Assembly (NCBI GenBank): GCA_001414345.1
Contig: LLCB01000196.1
Coordinates: 48,081 to 112,080 of the forward strand
Length of the DNA stretch: 64,000 nucleotides
Direction: 5' to 3'
DNA from: Hymenoscyphus infarciens
Taxonomy: Eukaryota; Ascomycota; Leotiomycetes; Helotiales; Helotiaceae
Positions 22,549 through 34,624 of this stretch are shown here, piece by piece (within the stretch, counting starts at the first letter, position 1; the number at the start of each line of letters is the position of its first letter). Both the position numbers and the translations under genes were made by a program. The notes beneath the pieces were generated by a model. That model was given only the letters and a program-made list of their open reading frames with translations, was not told the origin of the DNA and did not search any database.

Positions 22549-24610
22549 ATGGCACCAAGGGCACCAAGGTCACCAAGGGCACCTCCTCCGAGCTCGGGAT
22601 ATTCTGCAGCTCCAGCTCCCCAGAAGAAGAGAAAGTTCGTGCTGCGCTAAACTTATCCCCTCCCCGCCTCCCATTTTCAATCTATTACGAGTATTTCCTA
22701 GCTAACCAGCTACCCCCCTCAACAGACCCCCAACACCATTCGCAGTCAAACCAATTGGCGCATTCTACGTCTTTTTCGCGGCAAACCTACTCGCCGCCTT
22801 ATACGCGCCCATACAAGATTGCGATGAGACGTTCAACTACTGGGAACCGACACATTATTTAAGCCATGGCTATGGTCTGCAGACGTGGGAATACTCGCCC
22901 GATTATGCCATTCGAAGTTGGCTTTATATCGCAATACATGCCATTGTTGGCAGTTTCCGGCGTCTGCTCCCGTTTTCTACCAAAGTAGGTTCAAAAGCTA
23001 CATGTAGCATTATCTATACTAACGGAAGACAGGTTGGCGAATTCTACTTTGTCCGATATGCCCTCGCATTTACCTGCGCCATCTGCCAAACACAAATGTT
23101 CCGAGTTATCAACAACACGTTGAACCCCCGAATCGCCATGTTCTTCTTGATGGCAAATGTCTTTAGTCCCGGCATGTTTCACGCGTCTGCCTCTTTCCTA
23201 CCCTCGAGTTTCGCCATGTACACAACTATGGTTGGAATGGCAGCTTTCATGAACTGGAGAGGTGGGTTGAAAACAGCGCAGGGCATTTTTGCCTTTGCTA
23301 TTGGTGGTATTCTGGGTTGGCCATTTTCAATGGCTTTATCAGCACCATTTCTCTTTGAGGAAGTTGTACTTGCGTTTTTGAGCAGTAAAGATGCGTTGAT
23401 TGATGTCATTATGCGGTTCGTACGTGGAATTGTTGCCGCACTCCTCGTTTTGGTCAGTGCACTTTTCTATAACACCTCGTCAAATGCTTATTCCTGTTGC
23501 AGTTCTTTGAGTTTCTTATTTCCGGTTTTTTCTACAAGAAAATGGTTATTGTTCCTCTTAACATCGTGCTCTACAATATCTTCAGTGGCCCGGGAAAAGG
23601 GCCCGAGATATACGGAACCGAACCGTGGCACTTTTATTTCCGAAATTTGCTTTTGAATTTCAACATCTGGTTCGTTTTTGCGCTTGTTGCGCTGCCACTT
23701 TTTGCGATCAAGAAAATTTTCTCCAAGTCTCAGGAAGGTGGCACAGTCACAGGTCTCCGGAGCATCATTTTCATGTCTCCATTTTATATATGGCTTGCTA
23801 TATTCAGTTTCCAACCCCACAAAGAGGAACGCTTCATGTACCCAGCATATCCAGCGTTGGCACTCAACGCTGCTCTATCGTTACATATCCTCCTTGCAGC
23901 TTTCGGAGAATCAAACCCAAAGACTTTAATTGGTAAAGTACCAGCAAAGTTAAAGCTCTTAGTGGTCAGCGTGATAGTCATCGGGTCCATAGATGTCGGC
24001 CTTGCCAGAATCTACGGAATCTACTCCGCATACTCAGCACCACTCAAAATCTACGAGCCACTCCAGAATGGAACAATCGGCACTCGAGGAGATTCTGTTT
24101 GTTTCGCAAAGGAATGGTATCGATTCCCGAGTTCTTATCATCTACCAAATGATATGCGGGCCAAGTTCGTCAAGAGCGAGTTCAATGGTCTCCTACCAGG
24201 AGAATTTAGTGAAGCGGGGACTGGGTATGGATTCTGGTCTGGTGCGTGGTTGATTCCTGCTGGAATGAATGATGAGAATCTTGAGGATATGGGGAAATAT
24301 GTAAGTTTCTTAGTGTCACACATCATAACCTGAGCACTGGATTCTAATTCTCGAACAGACTGAGCTAAGAACTTGCAACTTTCTGGTCGACACTTATTAT
24401 CCTAGCTCAACGCCTTCGGAATTGGAACCCCATTATATTTTGGATGAGGAAAATTGGGAGAAGATCTCCTGTGTGCCATTTCTGGATGCAGGTAACACTC
24501 ACGTGCTTGCGAGGACGATATGGATTCCTGATTTCCCTTTTGTGCCGGAGAAATTAAGAAGGAGGTGGGGGAGTCATTGTTTGTTGCAAAGAAGGAGGGT
24601 AAAGGTATGA
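22549..24610 (+). CDS. ALG9: Dolichyl-P-Man alpha-1,2-mannosyltransferase Alg9 (GT22)
   Basis: Five exons: 22549-22634, 22726-22984, 23033-23452, 23503-24300 and 24359-24610. All phases agree, giving 604 residues (yeast Alg9 is about 555). Introns of 48-91 bp show GCTAACC and ACTAACG branch sites. The GT22 luminal motif DCDETFNYWEPTHYL lies near residue 58, with HKEERFMYPAYP in the central part and many hydrophobic membrane segments between. Alg9 adds alpha-1,2-mannoses to the lipid-linked N-glycan precursor in the ER. The short Arg/Pro-rich cytosolic N-terminus (MAPRAPRSPRAPPP) is probably lineage specific. Confidence 0.93.
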
Positions 24611-25262
24611 AGTGGTGTGTAAGATTGTAGGATTTTAGATGTGGGTCAAAAGCTTTGTTTTTATTGAATTGCTGTTATCATACTTGGTCGTAGATCAGGG
24701 TATCGAGGTGAGTGCTGTTATTCTTTCTTTTGTAGCTTGCTATTTGTCCATTGCTTTGCGCTTCGAGGTTTATGGGGGTTTGTAAGAGTTTCAGCCATTG
24801 ATCTATGTCATTCTTCTCTGTCTTTTACTCTTGTTGTTACCCCAAACACTACATGCTAGATATAGAATAATTGAGGAGCTGATTTCTCCAAGTCTTCTAG
24901 CCCTGTCAGTGGCCGAATGAGTAGCTCTCACCTCTCGTTGTCCTATTTGTTTCTCAGGTAGTTTGGTTTCTTGGTTGAGTTATTGTTACCATGACTCTTT
25001 CTCTTGGGTATTTATAGCTGTGACGATTTCAGCACTTCTATCTTTCACTTCTTTGCTTCTTCGGTACGTCATGGTACACATTCACAAATTGTCAAGTTCG
25101 CTCGCATTCATTCACACCATCCCCCCTTTTCGTCAACTCTCAACACAATCACTCATCTCCTTGGCGATATAAGTACCACAGCTCTTTCTTCTTTTATTCA
25201 GGTAACTTGCTTCAACCACGTACAACATACGAAAGACCCTTCTTACGCAAAATTTCAAAGTC
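24611..25262. other. Intergenic region after ALG9
   Basis: It holds the 3' UTR of ALG9 and a pyrimidine-rich leader (CTTTC/TTCTTC runs, 25100-25260) before the next ATG. There is no supportable gene. Confidence 0.5.
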
Positions 25263-27614
25263 ATGATCTCTCAAACTAAACTACCACTTCAACCTCCAAT
25301 CTTTCCCCTCCAAAACCAAAATCAACTCCTCAACCAGCAAAAAATGCTTTACGTTCTCCCCAAGGACATGTCGAAGTTGGCACAAGTCCATCAAGCGAGG
25401 AAGTTGAGGAAGTTGAAGAAGGTACCGCCGACACTGGGGGGTACGTACACTAATATTTGCGCTGCGGGGCGTATTCAGGGGTGGGATCACAAAAAGTTGA
25501 AGAAGTTGGACGAGAGGTTGAAGAAGGAGAGGGAGAGGGATAAGGAGATGCGTGGGGGGGAGGGAAAATGTGTGGGGAAGAGGAAGGAGGAGAAGAGAGC
25601 CAAACGGAATAAAACAAAAGCGAAGAAGGTCAAAAGCTCTACAGCGCGAGGTGCGGCTATCTCTGCGCCTCAACCTGTTAGGCCATCGGGGGAGGGGTAT
25701 GTTGACCAACGACGGAGGAGCTTTCTGGAGGGGGCTAGGGCGTTGGGTATGGAGGGCTTGGGTGTGGTGTCTGGGCTGGGGGAGGGAAACCGGGGTTCTC
25801 TTGATACGGTTGAGGATGCTGGCGAGAAGAGCACGAGGGGTCTTGATGGCAAACGAGATATTCGAAACCTGGGAGGTCATCCGGATGGTCTGAAGGTACA
25901 TCCTGTGGATGGGGATTTTGAGCCACCATCACCTCCTTCTCAGCCCCCTACTCGAAGGCACTCTGAACGCCAAACGACATCAAACCGAACGAGAGTAAAC
26001 TTTGTGGAAACCTCTGTCGGACCCCCACCAACTCATACTCCGACACAGAGACAAACTCGACCTCGCTCAAATACTCAGCCAGTGCATGATGCCCCTGAAG
26101 TACGGTCCCTTTATAGCTCTGTCAGCCCGTCACCGCCACCAACACCACCTGCTCGAACGTCATCCAAGTCACACAAGCAAAACATACCCAGTTCTTTTAG
26201 AACAAGCCAGATCCAAGGTATTAGACCACATCATCTGATTCGGACTCAGCCAAACCACCCAACGGTAGACGAACTTCTGAGGTTATGCTCTACGGAAACC
26301 TTTTCTGTCCTACCACCACCAAGTTCAACCCATGACAATTACCGTTCGGTATCCAGTTCTTTGGGAGGAAGTTCTGGGGGTGGATCTCAAAATGGAAGCA
26401 ATTCGAAACGACAATCGACACCAGGGTCTTTGAAAGCAAACCCCTTGAAAAGGATTTACACACCACCAACTGCTCCATCTCCAACACTACCACCAACTTT
26501 GAATCCGAAACCGACTGCCTCGAAACAGCACGGCATTCCGGATTTTTCAAAATTCAAGCATGTGGACATCGATAAGCCAGTTGTCCTTCCTCCACCTCGT
26601 CCAGCAACGCCGAGAAGGGAGCCGGTTCAATACTTCTCAACACATATACAGCCAAGGACAACAACACCAGGTTCCAGCCACCTATCAAAACATATAAACC
26701 CGACATGCCCACTAACCCAACCACTACCCATCGTCTATGGCCCCACATCACCAAATCCAAGACCCAAATCCCCAATTCCTCAAAGGACACCAAGGGGAAG
26801 TAACAGTTCAGTGGAAAGTGTATACCATACGCCACCTACCAGTATCAGGAGTTCTAGATCTGAGACGTCAGTCGCCGGGTTAGCCCCTAGCGTTGATGGT
26901 AGAACTGGGAGGAGAGACTTTCTGCGAGCGGAACAAGATGATAAGCAATTCCAAAAGCCAAAAGCACAGAATGCATGGCCAGAAGTACCAACGAGACCAC
27001 CTCCCTCACCTCCAACAAATGAAGTACCACGTTCTTCATCTAGAACATCGGTTTCGACACCTTCGGTTTTGATGTCTGCGTCTGGGTCTGTTTTGCTTCG
27101 TCCTTCGGGGCACAGCAAATCTCAGGAAAACTCGAGAACTTCCGAGACCAAAGTAGACACATGGGAGATAAATCCAGGAAAAACAAAAATTCCAGCAACC
27201 ACGGAAATAGTGATAAACGCAGAACCTTTGACAACCCCAGAGACCCCCGAACACGCACCCGTCAAATCAAACCCCCGCCACTTCCCCCTCGTCAACCAAT
27301 CTAAAAGTACAAACCTTTCCTCGCCAACTACTAACTCCCCACCTTCTTCACAAAAACACCCTCTATCAATAGCTCCCTCTTCAAGGCCATCATCAAGTCC
27401 AGAATCAGTTCACAAACCAGACCAAAAGCCCAAGATTCTAAGCGGTCATGTAAAACAAAAGGTGCAAAATTTCGAAGAGAAATACACACTCACAGATGCC
27501 TTCAAAGAAGGCGTGAAGCATGGTCGTAGTCTTGGTTTCTCGGAGGGGTACCAGGCTGGGATTCGGGCTGCAAGGGTTACTGCGAAGTTGGGTGGCGAGG
27601 TGTTAAGTGGTTGA
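25263..27614 (+). CDS. Long disordered Ser/Pro-rich protein with C-terminal GX3 repeat
   Basis: A single exon gives 783 residues. The ATG at 25263 is the first, but the conserved-looking start may be MLYVLPKDMSK at 25347. Residues about 45-125 are basic and Lys-rich (KKLKKLDERLKKERERDKEM, KRAKRNKTKAKK), a likely nuclear or nucleolar targeting region. About 200-725 is Pro/Ser/Thr-rich and without globular domains. The last 50 residues hold a predicted helix with glycine every fourth residue (GVKHGRSLGFSEGYQAGIRA). That spacing is like the deca-GX3 motif of Yae1/Lto1, though the rest is unlike them. Function is unknown and the frame is clearly maintained. Confidence 0.75.
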   Translation: MISQTKLPLQPPIFPLQNQNQLLNQQKMLYVLPKDMSKLAQVHQARKLRKLKKVPPTLGGTYTNICAAGRIQGWDHKKLKKLDERLKKERERDKEMRGGEGKCVGKRKEEKRAKRNKTKAKKVKSSTARGAAISAPQPVRPSGEGYVDQRRRSFLEGARALGMEGLGVVSGLGEGNRGSLDTVEDAGEKSTRGLDGKRDIRNLGGHPDGLKVHPVDGDFEPPSPPSQPPTRRHSERQTTSNRTRVNFVETSVGPPPTHTPTQRQTRPRSNTQPVHDAPEVRSLYSSVSPSPPPTPPARTSSKSHKQNIPSSFRTSQIQGIRPHHLIRTQPNHPTVDELLRLCSTETFSVLPPPSSTHDNYRSVSSSLGGSSGGGSQNGSNSKRQSTPGSLKANPLKRIYTPPTAPSPTLPPTLNPKPTASKQHGIPDFSKFKHVDIDKPVVLPPPRPATPRREPVQYFSTHIQPRTTTPGSSHLSKHINPTCPLTQPLPIVYGPTSPNPRPKSPIPQRTPRGSNSSVESVYHTPPTSIRSSRSETSVAGLAPSVDGRTGRRDFLRAEQDDKQFQKPKAQNAWPEVPTRPPPSPPTNEVPRSSSRTSVSTPSVLMSASGSVLLRPSGHSKSQENSRTSETKVDTWEINPGKTKIPATTEIVINAEPLTTPETPEHAPVKSNPRHFPLVNQSKSTNLSSPTTNSPPSSQKHPLSIAPSSRPSSSPESVHKPDQKPKILSGHVKQKVQNFEEKYTLTDAFKEGVKHGRSLGFSEGYQAGIRAARVTAKLGGEVLSG

Positions 27615-28935
27615 GTATTTGGTGTTTTTATACTGGGAGAAGTTGAGTTCTGTGAGATGAGGGAGGGGAGAGGAAGGAGAGCAGGCGAGAGGAAGATAGG
27701 TATGGGTGTAGAAGGAAGGGAAGGATGATAGGGTGGGATCCGGGGAGGACTGCTTTTGTGCCTTGCTTTTTTGTAGTGTACGATTTGGAGTTATTAGATG
27801 TTGAAATTGAAAATACGAAAATTTAAAAGCCTAATCAACGATTTTCAAAGTATAGACGTAGTATTAGAATAGCACGATAATGCCTTCTTCGGGAATACTG
27901 TAGTCTTCTGCCACGATGAGAATATTAGTTATACACTCTTAGAACGAGGAGAGCCCCGATGAGTGGCGCCAAGATGGTTAAACAATTAATTAGAGTATCA
28001 AGCTTTGGAAATATTGACTTATTAATACCTAAATAGACTTTCTTTTAAAAAAAAATTGACATCTGGATGTTGTATAGTTCTGTATTGTTACTAAAGATTT
28101 GTATTTGTTGAGAGGTGCAAATAAGGAAGTTTATTCCGTCCCGGTGCAGCCCGTCCAATCTGGTAAGCTCGCTGTACTTTAGTGGTTCTCCCTGTAAATT
28201 AGGGCTTAGATGCTTTTCTAATAGGCCCCATTCCCCCTATAATTCCCACCATAGTTCCAGGGTCTCGCACACGTCTTCACTTTCTCTGGTGTCGCCCTCG
28301 TTCTCCGTACGTTGAGTTATGTGCGTTGGTAGTTCTTGAGCTATTGTTTTGTACCATTCGGTGGATTACTTGTACTTATGTAGCGTACCCGTGACCTTCT
28401 GTTGTTGTATTAAATATTCACTCTTGTGTAACTAGCCGATTAGGGTTAGCTCACTCTTGGGGTATTTATACTTCCTCCCACGTTGTAGCAATAAACACCA
28501 AATTCTCCACCCTACACTTTTGAATGCCAGTACCACTTCCATTGACCTTGCACCCGCAATACCTTCTTCTTCAGCCCCCAAATCCTGCATTGCGTTACTC
28601 GTGGCTTACTCGCGACTTCTTTTTGGCCTTCAATATTTGCTCAGTTACTCGCTGTTCGTCGGCTTACTTGCTATCTACTCGCTTACCCCCTACTTACCAG
28701 CTTACTTGTAACGCCTTTCTGGCCCCCAATATTTGCCCAGTTACACGGATTACTCGTGGCACTGCTTTTGGCCCCCAATGTGGGGCGTGGTGTATTTTTT
28801 CCACCCGAGGAGGCACTCATAATTGCTCATTCTTGTCATCCCTTCAGATGACTATATAAAGCTTCATTGGGTCGATACCTGGTTTAATCCTAGAAAGCCA
28901 CCATTTCGGCATCAAATACAGCTGCCTAGTTGAAA
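27615..28935. other. Intergenic region between disordered protein and HET gene
   Basis: No gene is supported. It includes an AT-rich stretch (27780-28110), short open frames without homology, and the TTACTCG-type repeat patch at 28560-28790. The end (28840-28935) is the HET leader, with TATATAAAG near 28852 as a possible TATA element. Confidence 0.5.
28560..28795. repeat. Interspersed TTACTCG / TTTGGCCCCCAAT repeat patch
   Basis: TTACTCG or TTACTTG recurs many times, mixed with GGCCCCCAATATTTGCCCAG and TTTTGGCCCCCAATG. A similar patch lies at 51870-52002, so this is a dispersed repeat, not local simple sequence. Its class is unknown. Confidence 0.55.
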
Positions 28936-30992
28936 ATGCTATGTACAACATGCCAGGAGATCTTCTCTAGAAACCGCCAGCTACTCGTACTAGGCCGCCA
29001 GCAAGAACATGTAACTCCAGGTATGTAGTACCTTACCCAGGAATATGCCAGTTTCATGGCTCACCCGGTTTTCAGTCAGATATCCGCACCACCCAAATGG
29101 ACAGTTGCTCCTGGCGGCTGCCCAGAAAGGCTGTCATTTATGCACGATACTGTGGCAGAGAATGATAGACAATGCCCGATATATCTGGATGAGCGACTGG
29201 CCACATGATGAGAATAAGGTTGGGTCATTGCACTACACCCTCTTAGGGAACGAAGCAGTAGACAAGGAAAAGATTTCAATTGCATTCCTCTATGGGCATA
29301 CCACTGCCCTCGAGCGAGCGGTCACTATAATTGCAAGGCCAGCGAAAGGTGATTCTGGGCCATTGTTAGGGATCACAGTGCTAATAAACGAAAGAAATTG
29401 AATCCATAATCAATACAAAGGAACTTAGCAAAAGTACCGCTTCGCAGCAATCATGGAATACGATAATGGATTGGTTCCGCGAATGCCAAGAAAACCATGA
29501 GATGTGTAGAATCAAAAATTTGGCGGGGTGGCAGCCAACACGACTCCTTGACGTAGGGGAGGACGATTCGCCAATTGTTAAACTTCGAATCTCTAGCGAA
29601 TATCCCGAAGATCACGGGCAGCCATTCGTAACACTTAGCCACTGTTGGGGCAAGACGAAAATTGTTCGACTTCTAAACGATACTATTGAGGCCATGAAGC
29701 AGGGCATTCCCCTGGATACCCTACCAAAAACATTCCAAGAAGCAATCGCCATAACACGCCGTCTAAAACATAAGTTTCTGTGGATTGATTCTCTATGTAT
29801 CATTCAAGATTCTGCAAGGGACTGGCAAATTGAATCAGCAACTATGGAATCCGTATATAGATTTTCTCTCCTCAACATAGCAGCCACTGCTTCAACGAAC
29901 GGGAAAGGAGGGTGCTTTCGAGAGCGCAATTCTCATTTAGCTCAAATGTGCATTGCTGAAGATGTAGAATGGACATGGGGCACTGGCAACTACTACCTTC
30001 ATGATTCCATGTTATGGAGCATGGGGATGCAATATGCTCCATTGAACAATCGAGCCTGGGTTGTGCAGGAGAGGGTTCTTGCGCCGAGAATTTTACATTT
30101 CGGAGAACACCAATTGTATTGGGAATGCAACCAGAAAGATGCTTGCGAAACTTTCCCAGCCGGTTTACACCCCAGAATGATCGAAGCAGCTCCTCGATTC
30201 AAAAGCCAGCAGCCAGAGCATGGGGGTCCTCGATTAAGGTGTTATAGCGAAGACTGGCTTGGATTACTGAAAGTCGATGAAGATCTGAATAATTATGACT
30301 TGTGGTCAAACATTGTTCTTGCTTACACAAGGTGTGATTTGACTATGGGATCCGACAAATTGGTTGCACTTTCCGGGGTTGCTCAGCTGATGAGAAGAGT
30401 GCTGAAGGATGAGTATCTGGCCGGATTGTGGAGGCGGTGGCTACCATATCAACTCCTGTGGTATAAAGAGAAGCCTGCCGATACGGAAAGAAGTGCAGCA
30501 TACCGTGCTCCAACATGGTCATGGGCTTCAGTAGATCAGGAAGTTTGGAGCCATCCAATTAGTCTTCTGGATGGAGAAGAAATATTGGTGAATATAATCG
30601 AAGCTCTGGTTGTGTACGCTGGATCAAATACGACTGGAACAGTAGTGTCAGGGAGTATCAAAATGCGTGGGATGCTGAAGCAGGCTCGATGGTGTTACCT
30701 CGACGAGGACGAGTTACATGTTCTACTTTTTAACGGAAGAGGTCCGACGGATATCAATGATAGCATTGCTTATCCGGATTGTGTGAAGGTATCTAAGGAC
30801 AACGAAGTATGGTGTGTTCCTGTTCATCGTTTTGAAATGGAAAAAGGGGACTGGAGAATCTATGGTCTGGTTCTCGGGCAGACATCGGTAAAGGGTGAAT
30901 ATCAAAGGTGCGGTGTCTTCAAAGTTGACTATGATGACTGCGATGTCTTTGATAAAGGCCTCTTGGGGGAGGAGGTTTTTACATTAGTTTGA
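28936..30992 (+). CDS. HET-domain (heterokaryon incompatibility) protein
   Basis: Three exons, 28936-29020, 29076-29348 and 29395-30992, join in phase to 651 residues. Intron 2 (46 bp) has the branch GCTAATA. The N-terminus carries a Cys pair (MLCTTCQEIFSRN) and KGCHLCTILW, typical of HET proteins. The HET domain (about residues 197-345) has FVTLSHCWGK, LPKTFQEAI, FLWIDSLCIIQDS, DWQIESATMESVYRFSLLNIAATAS. Later motifs LNNRAWVVQERVLAPRILHFG and APTWSWASVD are also characteristic. Such proteins trigger programmed cell death in allorecognition. The gene seems intact, next to a broken relative. Confidence 0.9.
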
Positions 30993-31771
30993 GGCGGAGT
31001 AGATCTCTGTGTCCTTCTCCAGCAGTCTGTGCCTTTCGCAAATCGCGTTCCGTTTGGTACCGAGGGAGGTACTTTGGTTGCAAATCGAGTCTTGCTTGCC
31101 AGATTTACCGCGTATATTTCGAATCTCGTTTTCATCGCTCGTGAAGTGATTCTTGGTCTAGTCTAGAGTGGGGTGGGTGAGAGGGATCGAAGATTCGAAG
31201 TCGTGTCTATTCTGCCGCTAAAATTGCATAGACATCCTCTTCAACATGCCATCGTGTCAAAAGTCATGATTGCTATTCGTGGGGTTCTGAATTTCAAGGG
31301 CTTGTTGTTCAGGGCAAAGAAAAAAAGAGATGGCTGGGGCAAATAAGTAGCTTACGCGGATCAGTTCTAGAGCCCAATGTCTCACTAAATCCACACCACC
31401 ACTCAGAGCCTGGCTTAGTAAATGCCAGTTCTGGTGTTCTTACCTGCCTACCTCTCTCGTTCTTCCAACTCTCCAATATATTTCAAGGAAACTCAATTGG
31501 CCTTGTTCATTAAGAACAGTGAAGTTTTATTATCCCAACTTTCTGGGTCAATACTTTGAAATGTGCTGTAGGTTAGGAACGACCAGAACGAACAGGTCCC
31601 CGTTACTGCCGCTCTTATCACCAAGAAACAGCCACCACAACATGGTTGTTATTTATATCAGCTGAAAAAAACTTTACAAATTGTTTTGTCTGGCCCATAA
31701 CAAGCAATCCACAAATTCCTTTCACAACGCACTCAAATTCTCATTTTTAACTTCCTAGCCGTCGATCCGGA
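30993..31771. other. Intergenic region between the two HET loci
   Basis: No coding frame with support. It would hold the 3' UTR of the upstream gene and former promoter of the downstream pseudogene. Confidence 0.5.
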
Positions 31772-33902
31772 ATGGGAGGTGTTTACAGTCCGACCTTTTG
31801 GCTAGGTGTTCTCTTGCTAGTACCAGGTCTACCGGCTGTAGCACACATTCCCGTCGTTTGGATTGCCTATAGCCTCGGTAGTTTGTTGGTCTTACTATTC
31901 AAACCATCCAATGCCACAAGCGCGGCAGATCTCGGCTTCGAATATGTTCTTCTCGCAACGGGTGCGCCTATCGCTGCCACCGTGATACATATTTCTGTAG
32001 TCTTTTGGACCATCTGCATGTTTCCCTTGGGTTCATTTCATGCTGGAAAGAATTTATTCGCCTCCATTTTTGGTTTATTTCGCCCTTCTGGAAAGGACAG
32101 CCGTCAAAAGAGAAAGAAACCCGGCCGAAGTCATACTTTGCCAGCGTCGACTGATTCTAGGGGGCAATCCGAGATTTCTACTGGACCGTACCGTCTACTG
32201 AGGGGTTCCGATCTGTTCAAGCATCTTGGAATTTCCCTAGGAAAGTATGATTGGCCTCTTGGAGGGAAGTTGCTCACCGCAAGCATTTCAGACATTTTCC
32301 GACCATCATACGAAGCTCTTTCATACACATGGGCCGATTAGAACAATGATGGCGAGGCGACTAGAAGTATCTTCTGTGACACTGAACATGGTGGCTCTGT
32401 TATTATGAGTATGAAAAATTGCGATGTTGCAAACAGACGCCTTCGACGTCCCGACAAGGTCAGATGGATGTGGATTGATGCCATCTATATCAACCAGAGT
32501 GACGATGCCGAACGGACGCACCAAGTTGCTATGATGTCCAAGATATATGTATCATCAAGTGGGGTTGTGGTTTTGACGGGAGAGGAGACTACACAAACCA
32601 ATATATTGTTTGATGGGGTCAACGGACTGGAAGCAAAGGTCTTGAACTTTCCCTCACAGTGGCACTTGTAACACTTTGCGGGTAGTGTTGCAACTGGTCT
32701 ATACATTTACTGGGATGTGGCCAAAGAAAAGTTATTAGGACTCAACAAATCTCGTAAGCGATGAGTCGAAATCTCGGAGCAGCAGCTCACGGAACTTGCG
32801 ACCCAGTATTTCGCCAGCAGATGGTTTGCCCTGGTTTGGGTCTTGCTGGAAGTCATATTACGGGACATTCGAGATACTACTGTGATGTGCGGCCCAAAAG
32901 CAACAGCTGGTGTTAGAGCCCTCCACCTACTATCTGTTGTGGGGTACACCACGTGACCCTTGGCACCTGTATATAGTTACGAAAGTGCTTCGCACTCTCC
33001 TCTCTCTTTAGCAGACGTTTTACATACCACACATTAATCATATTGAATCTACCTTCTTTTAAGCCTCGACTAGGGCAAGATAACGAACTCCATTCGATAC
33101 GACCATCCTGTGATACTATCTCAGCTGTACAACGATTCCTCGGAGACCATGCTCCGGGTTTTTGTCTTACTCCGGCAGACTATCAAGGGTACGAAGTCGT
33201 ATCTCTTAGATATCCTTATCGAAACGCGAGAACGCCAATGCGGAGATTCCAGGGATAAGATATTCGGCATCTTGAGTCTCGCAAAGTATATTGACCGAAA
33301 CAGGTTCCTCGAACTGGAAGCAACTTATGAGCTGACAATACAAGAGACTTATGATCACTATTCGTCTTTCTCCATTCAGCCCCGCGGCCATGGCTTTTTT
33401 CTCTCGCTTATCAAATCTCCCTCGAAGATGAGGGGACTTCTATCATGGGCAGCGGATTGGACTCTTGGCCAAACAACAACTTTGTTCGTAGAAGAGTTTT
33501 TGCTGCTGCTTCAAGACAAGTAGGGAGCGAAGATTACAGGGTTGAGTTTCTTAAAGGGGTTGGATAATATAACTTAACTCTTACTTGGCCAAGAATTCTT
33601 CAAGGTTCCAGGTTACTTTACACGAACAGGTCACGTGGATGGCTCAAATGAGACTTTTGTTAAGTCAGTCGAAGCCCTTTGGGAAGATAAAGTTTTAGTA
33701 CAAGTTTATCCTGGTTTGGCACTGTTATTGGCGAAGAAAAATGTTTTCGTCCAGGTTTGTCCATAAGCTCTTTCGGTTACGGATGTGGAGGATCTTGTGG
33801 GGAGGTGGAGTGGTGTTGTTTTAGCTGGTGAGGGTTGGGAGGGTTCTTTGGAGGCGGGTGATAATTATCTTGGGCCGGCCGAGAGTCTCAATATCCGGTG
33901 AT
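31772..33902 (+). pseudogene. HET-domain pseudogene with N-terminal membrane segments
   Basis: It opens with MGGVYSPTFWLGVLLLVPGL and has two or three hydrophobic segments within the first 105 residues. The HET start SYEALSYTWAD-like block follows at 32300-32341. A TAG at 32339-32341 interrupts it directly, and the same frame continues with NNDGEATRSIFCDTEHGG, RRPDKVRWMWIDAIYINQ and ERTHQVAMMSKIY, so the stop sits inside the domain. Further stops occur near 32669 and 32764. After a frame change, 33110-33523 gives ERQCGDSRDKIFGILSLAKY, the usual second HET landmark. The last part to about 33902 is also broken. N-terminal membrane anchors occur in some fungal HET proteins. Confidence 0.8.
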
Positions 33903-34624
33903 TAGGCTTTTGTCATAGTATTCCACTGATAGTTGGTGATGAAGTTAGATTGAAGCGTGGCAGAGACACTTGTTACACAGAGGAGAAAGATAGTTTACAA
34001 ACCCCCCATTCAGCTACCCCTATTTGGTAAGCGAGTGGGAGATTTGGAAGCTTACTGAGCTAATTTAGCAGTAGTTATTTAATCGTTATCCCGATTAGAT
34101 GCTAAACAAATGGAAGCCGATTGAACATTTCTTGCGGTCGTATTCCCAGATGATAGAAAGTTCCGTCATTTTTCCCTTCTTTTTTATTGTGAAACATATT
34201 CTCAGATAGGTTAATCATAGCTTAGAGAAACAAGAAGTAAAGTTCCTGATTCTCCCAAATTATATCGGATAAGAATTTCCATTGTATTGGTATGTGTCAC
34301 ACAATCATTAATCAAGAAAATTACTCTTTAATACGGCATTATCGATGGTAGCACTAAAACTAATAATCGTCTATAGCCTTCGTTGCGTTTTCAACGCCAT
34401 CAAGTATCAAATTTACTCTAGCATAGTCGAAGAAGGTTCTGAGTCCTGGAAGAGGTGTTACGTTGCTTCAGCTATGGCTTGCATAGCTTAATTTGATTCG
34501 CCAAATGAGTTCAAGCCGGCATGAAGTTTGACCAATGGGATCTCTGACACAAAATGAGGACATCCCGAGATCGCAACCACAAAGTCCAACGACCTTCCTT
34601 TCAACGCACCACGATTGACACGCG
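33903..34624. other. Intergenic region, AT-leaning
   Basis: No gene, repeat or RNA was recognised. The last hundred bases are the probable leader of the next gene. Confidence 0.5.

Noticed and set aside
25281..25901. 206-codon minus-strand frame
   Set aside because: Antisense shadow of the Lys-rich part of the 783-residue protein; Leu/Pro/Arg-rich composition mirrors it.
28438..28450. Telomere-like TTAGGGTTAG
   Set aside because: A single 10-bp match in unique-GC DNA with no tandem array; chance is sufficient.
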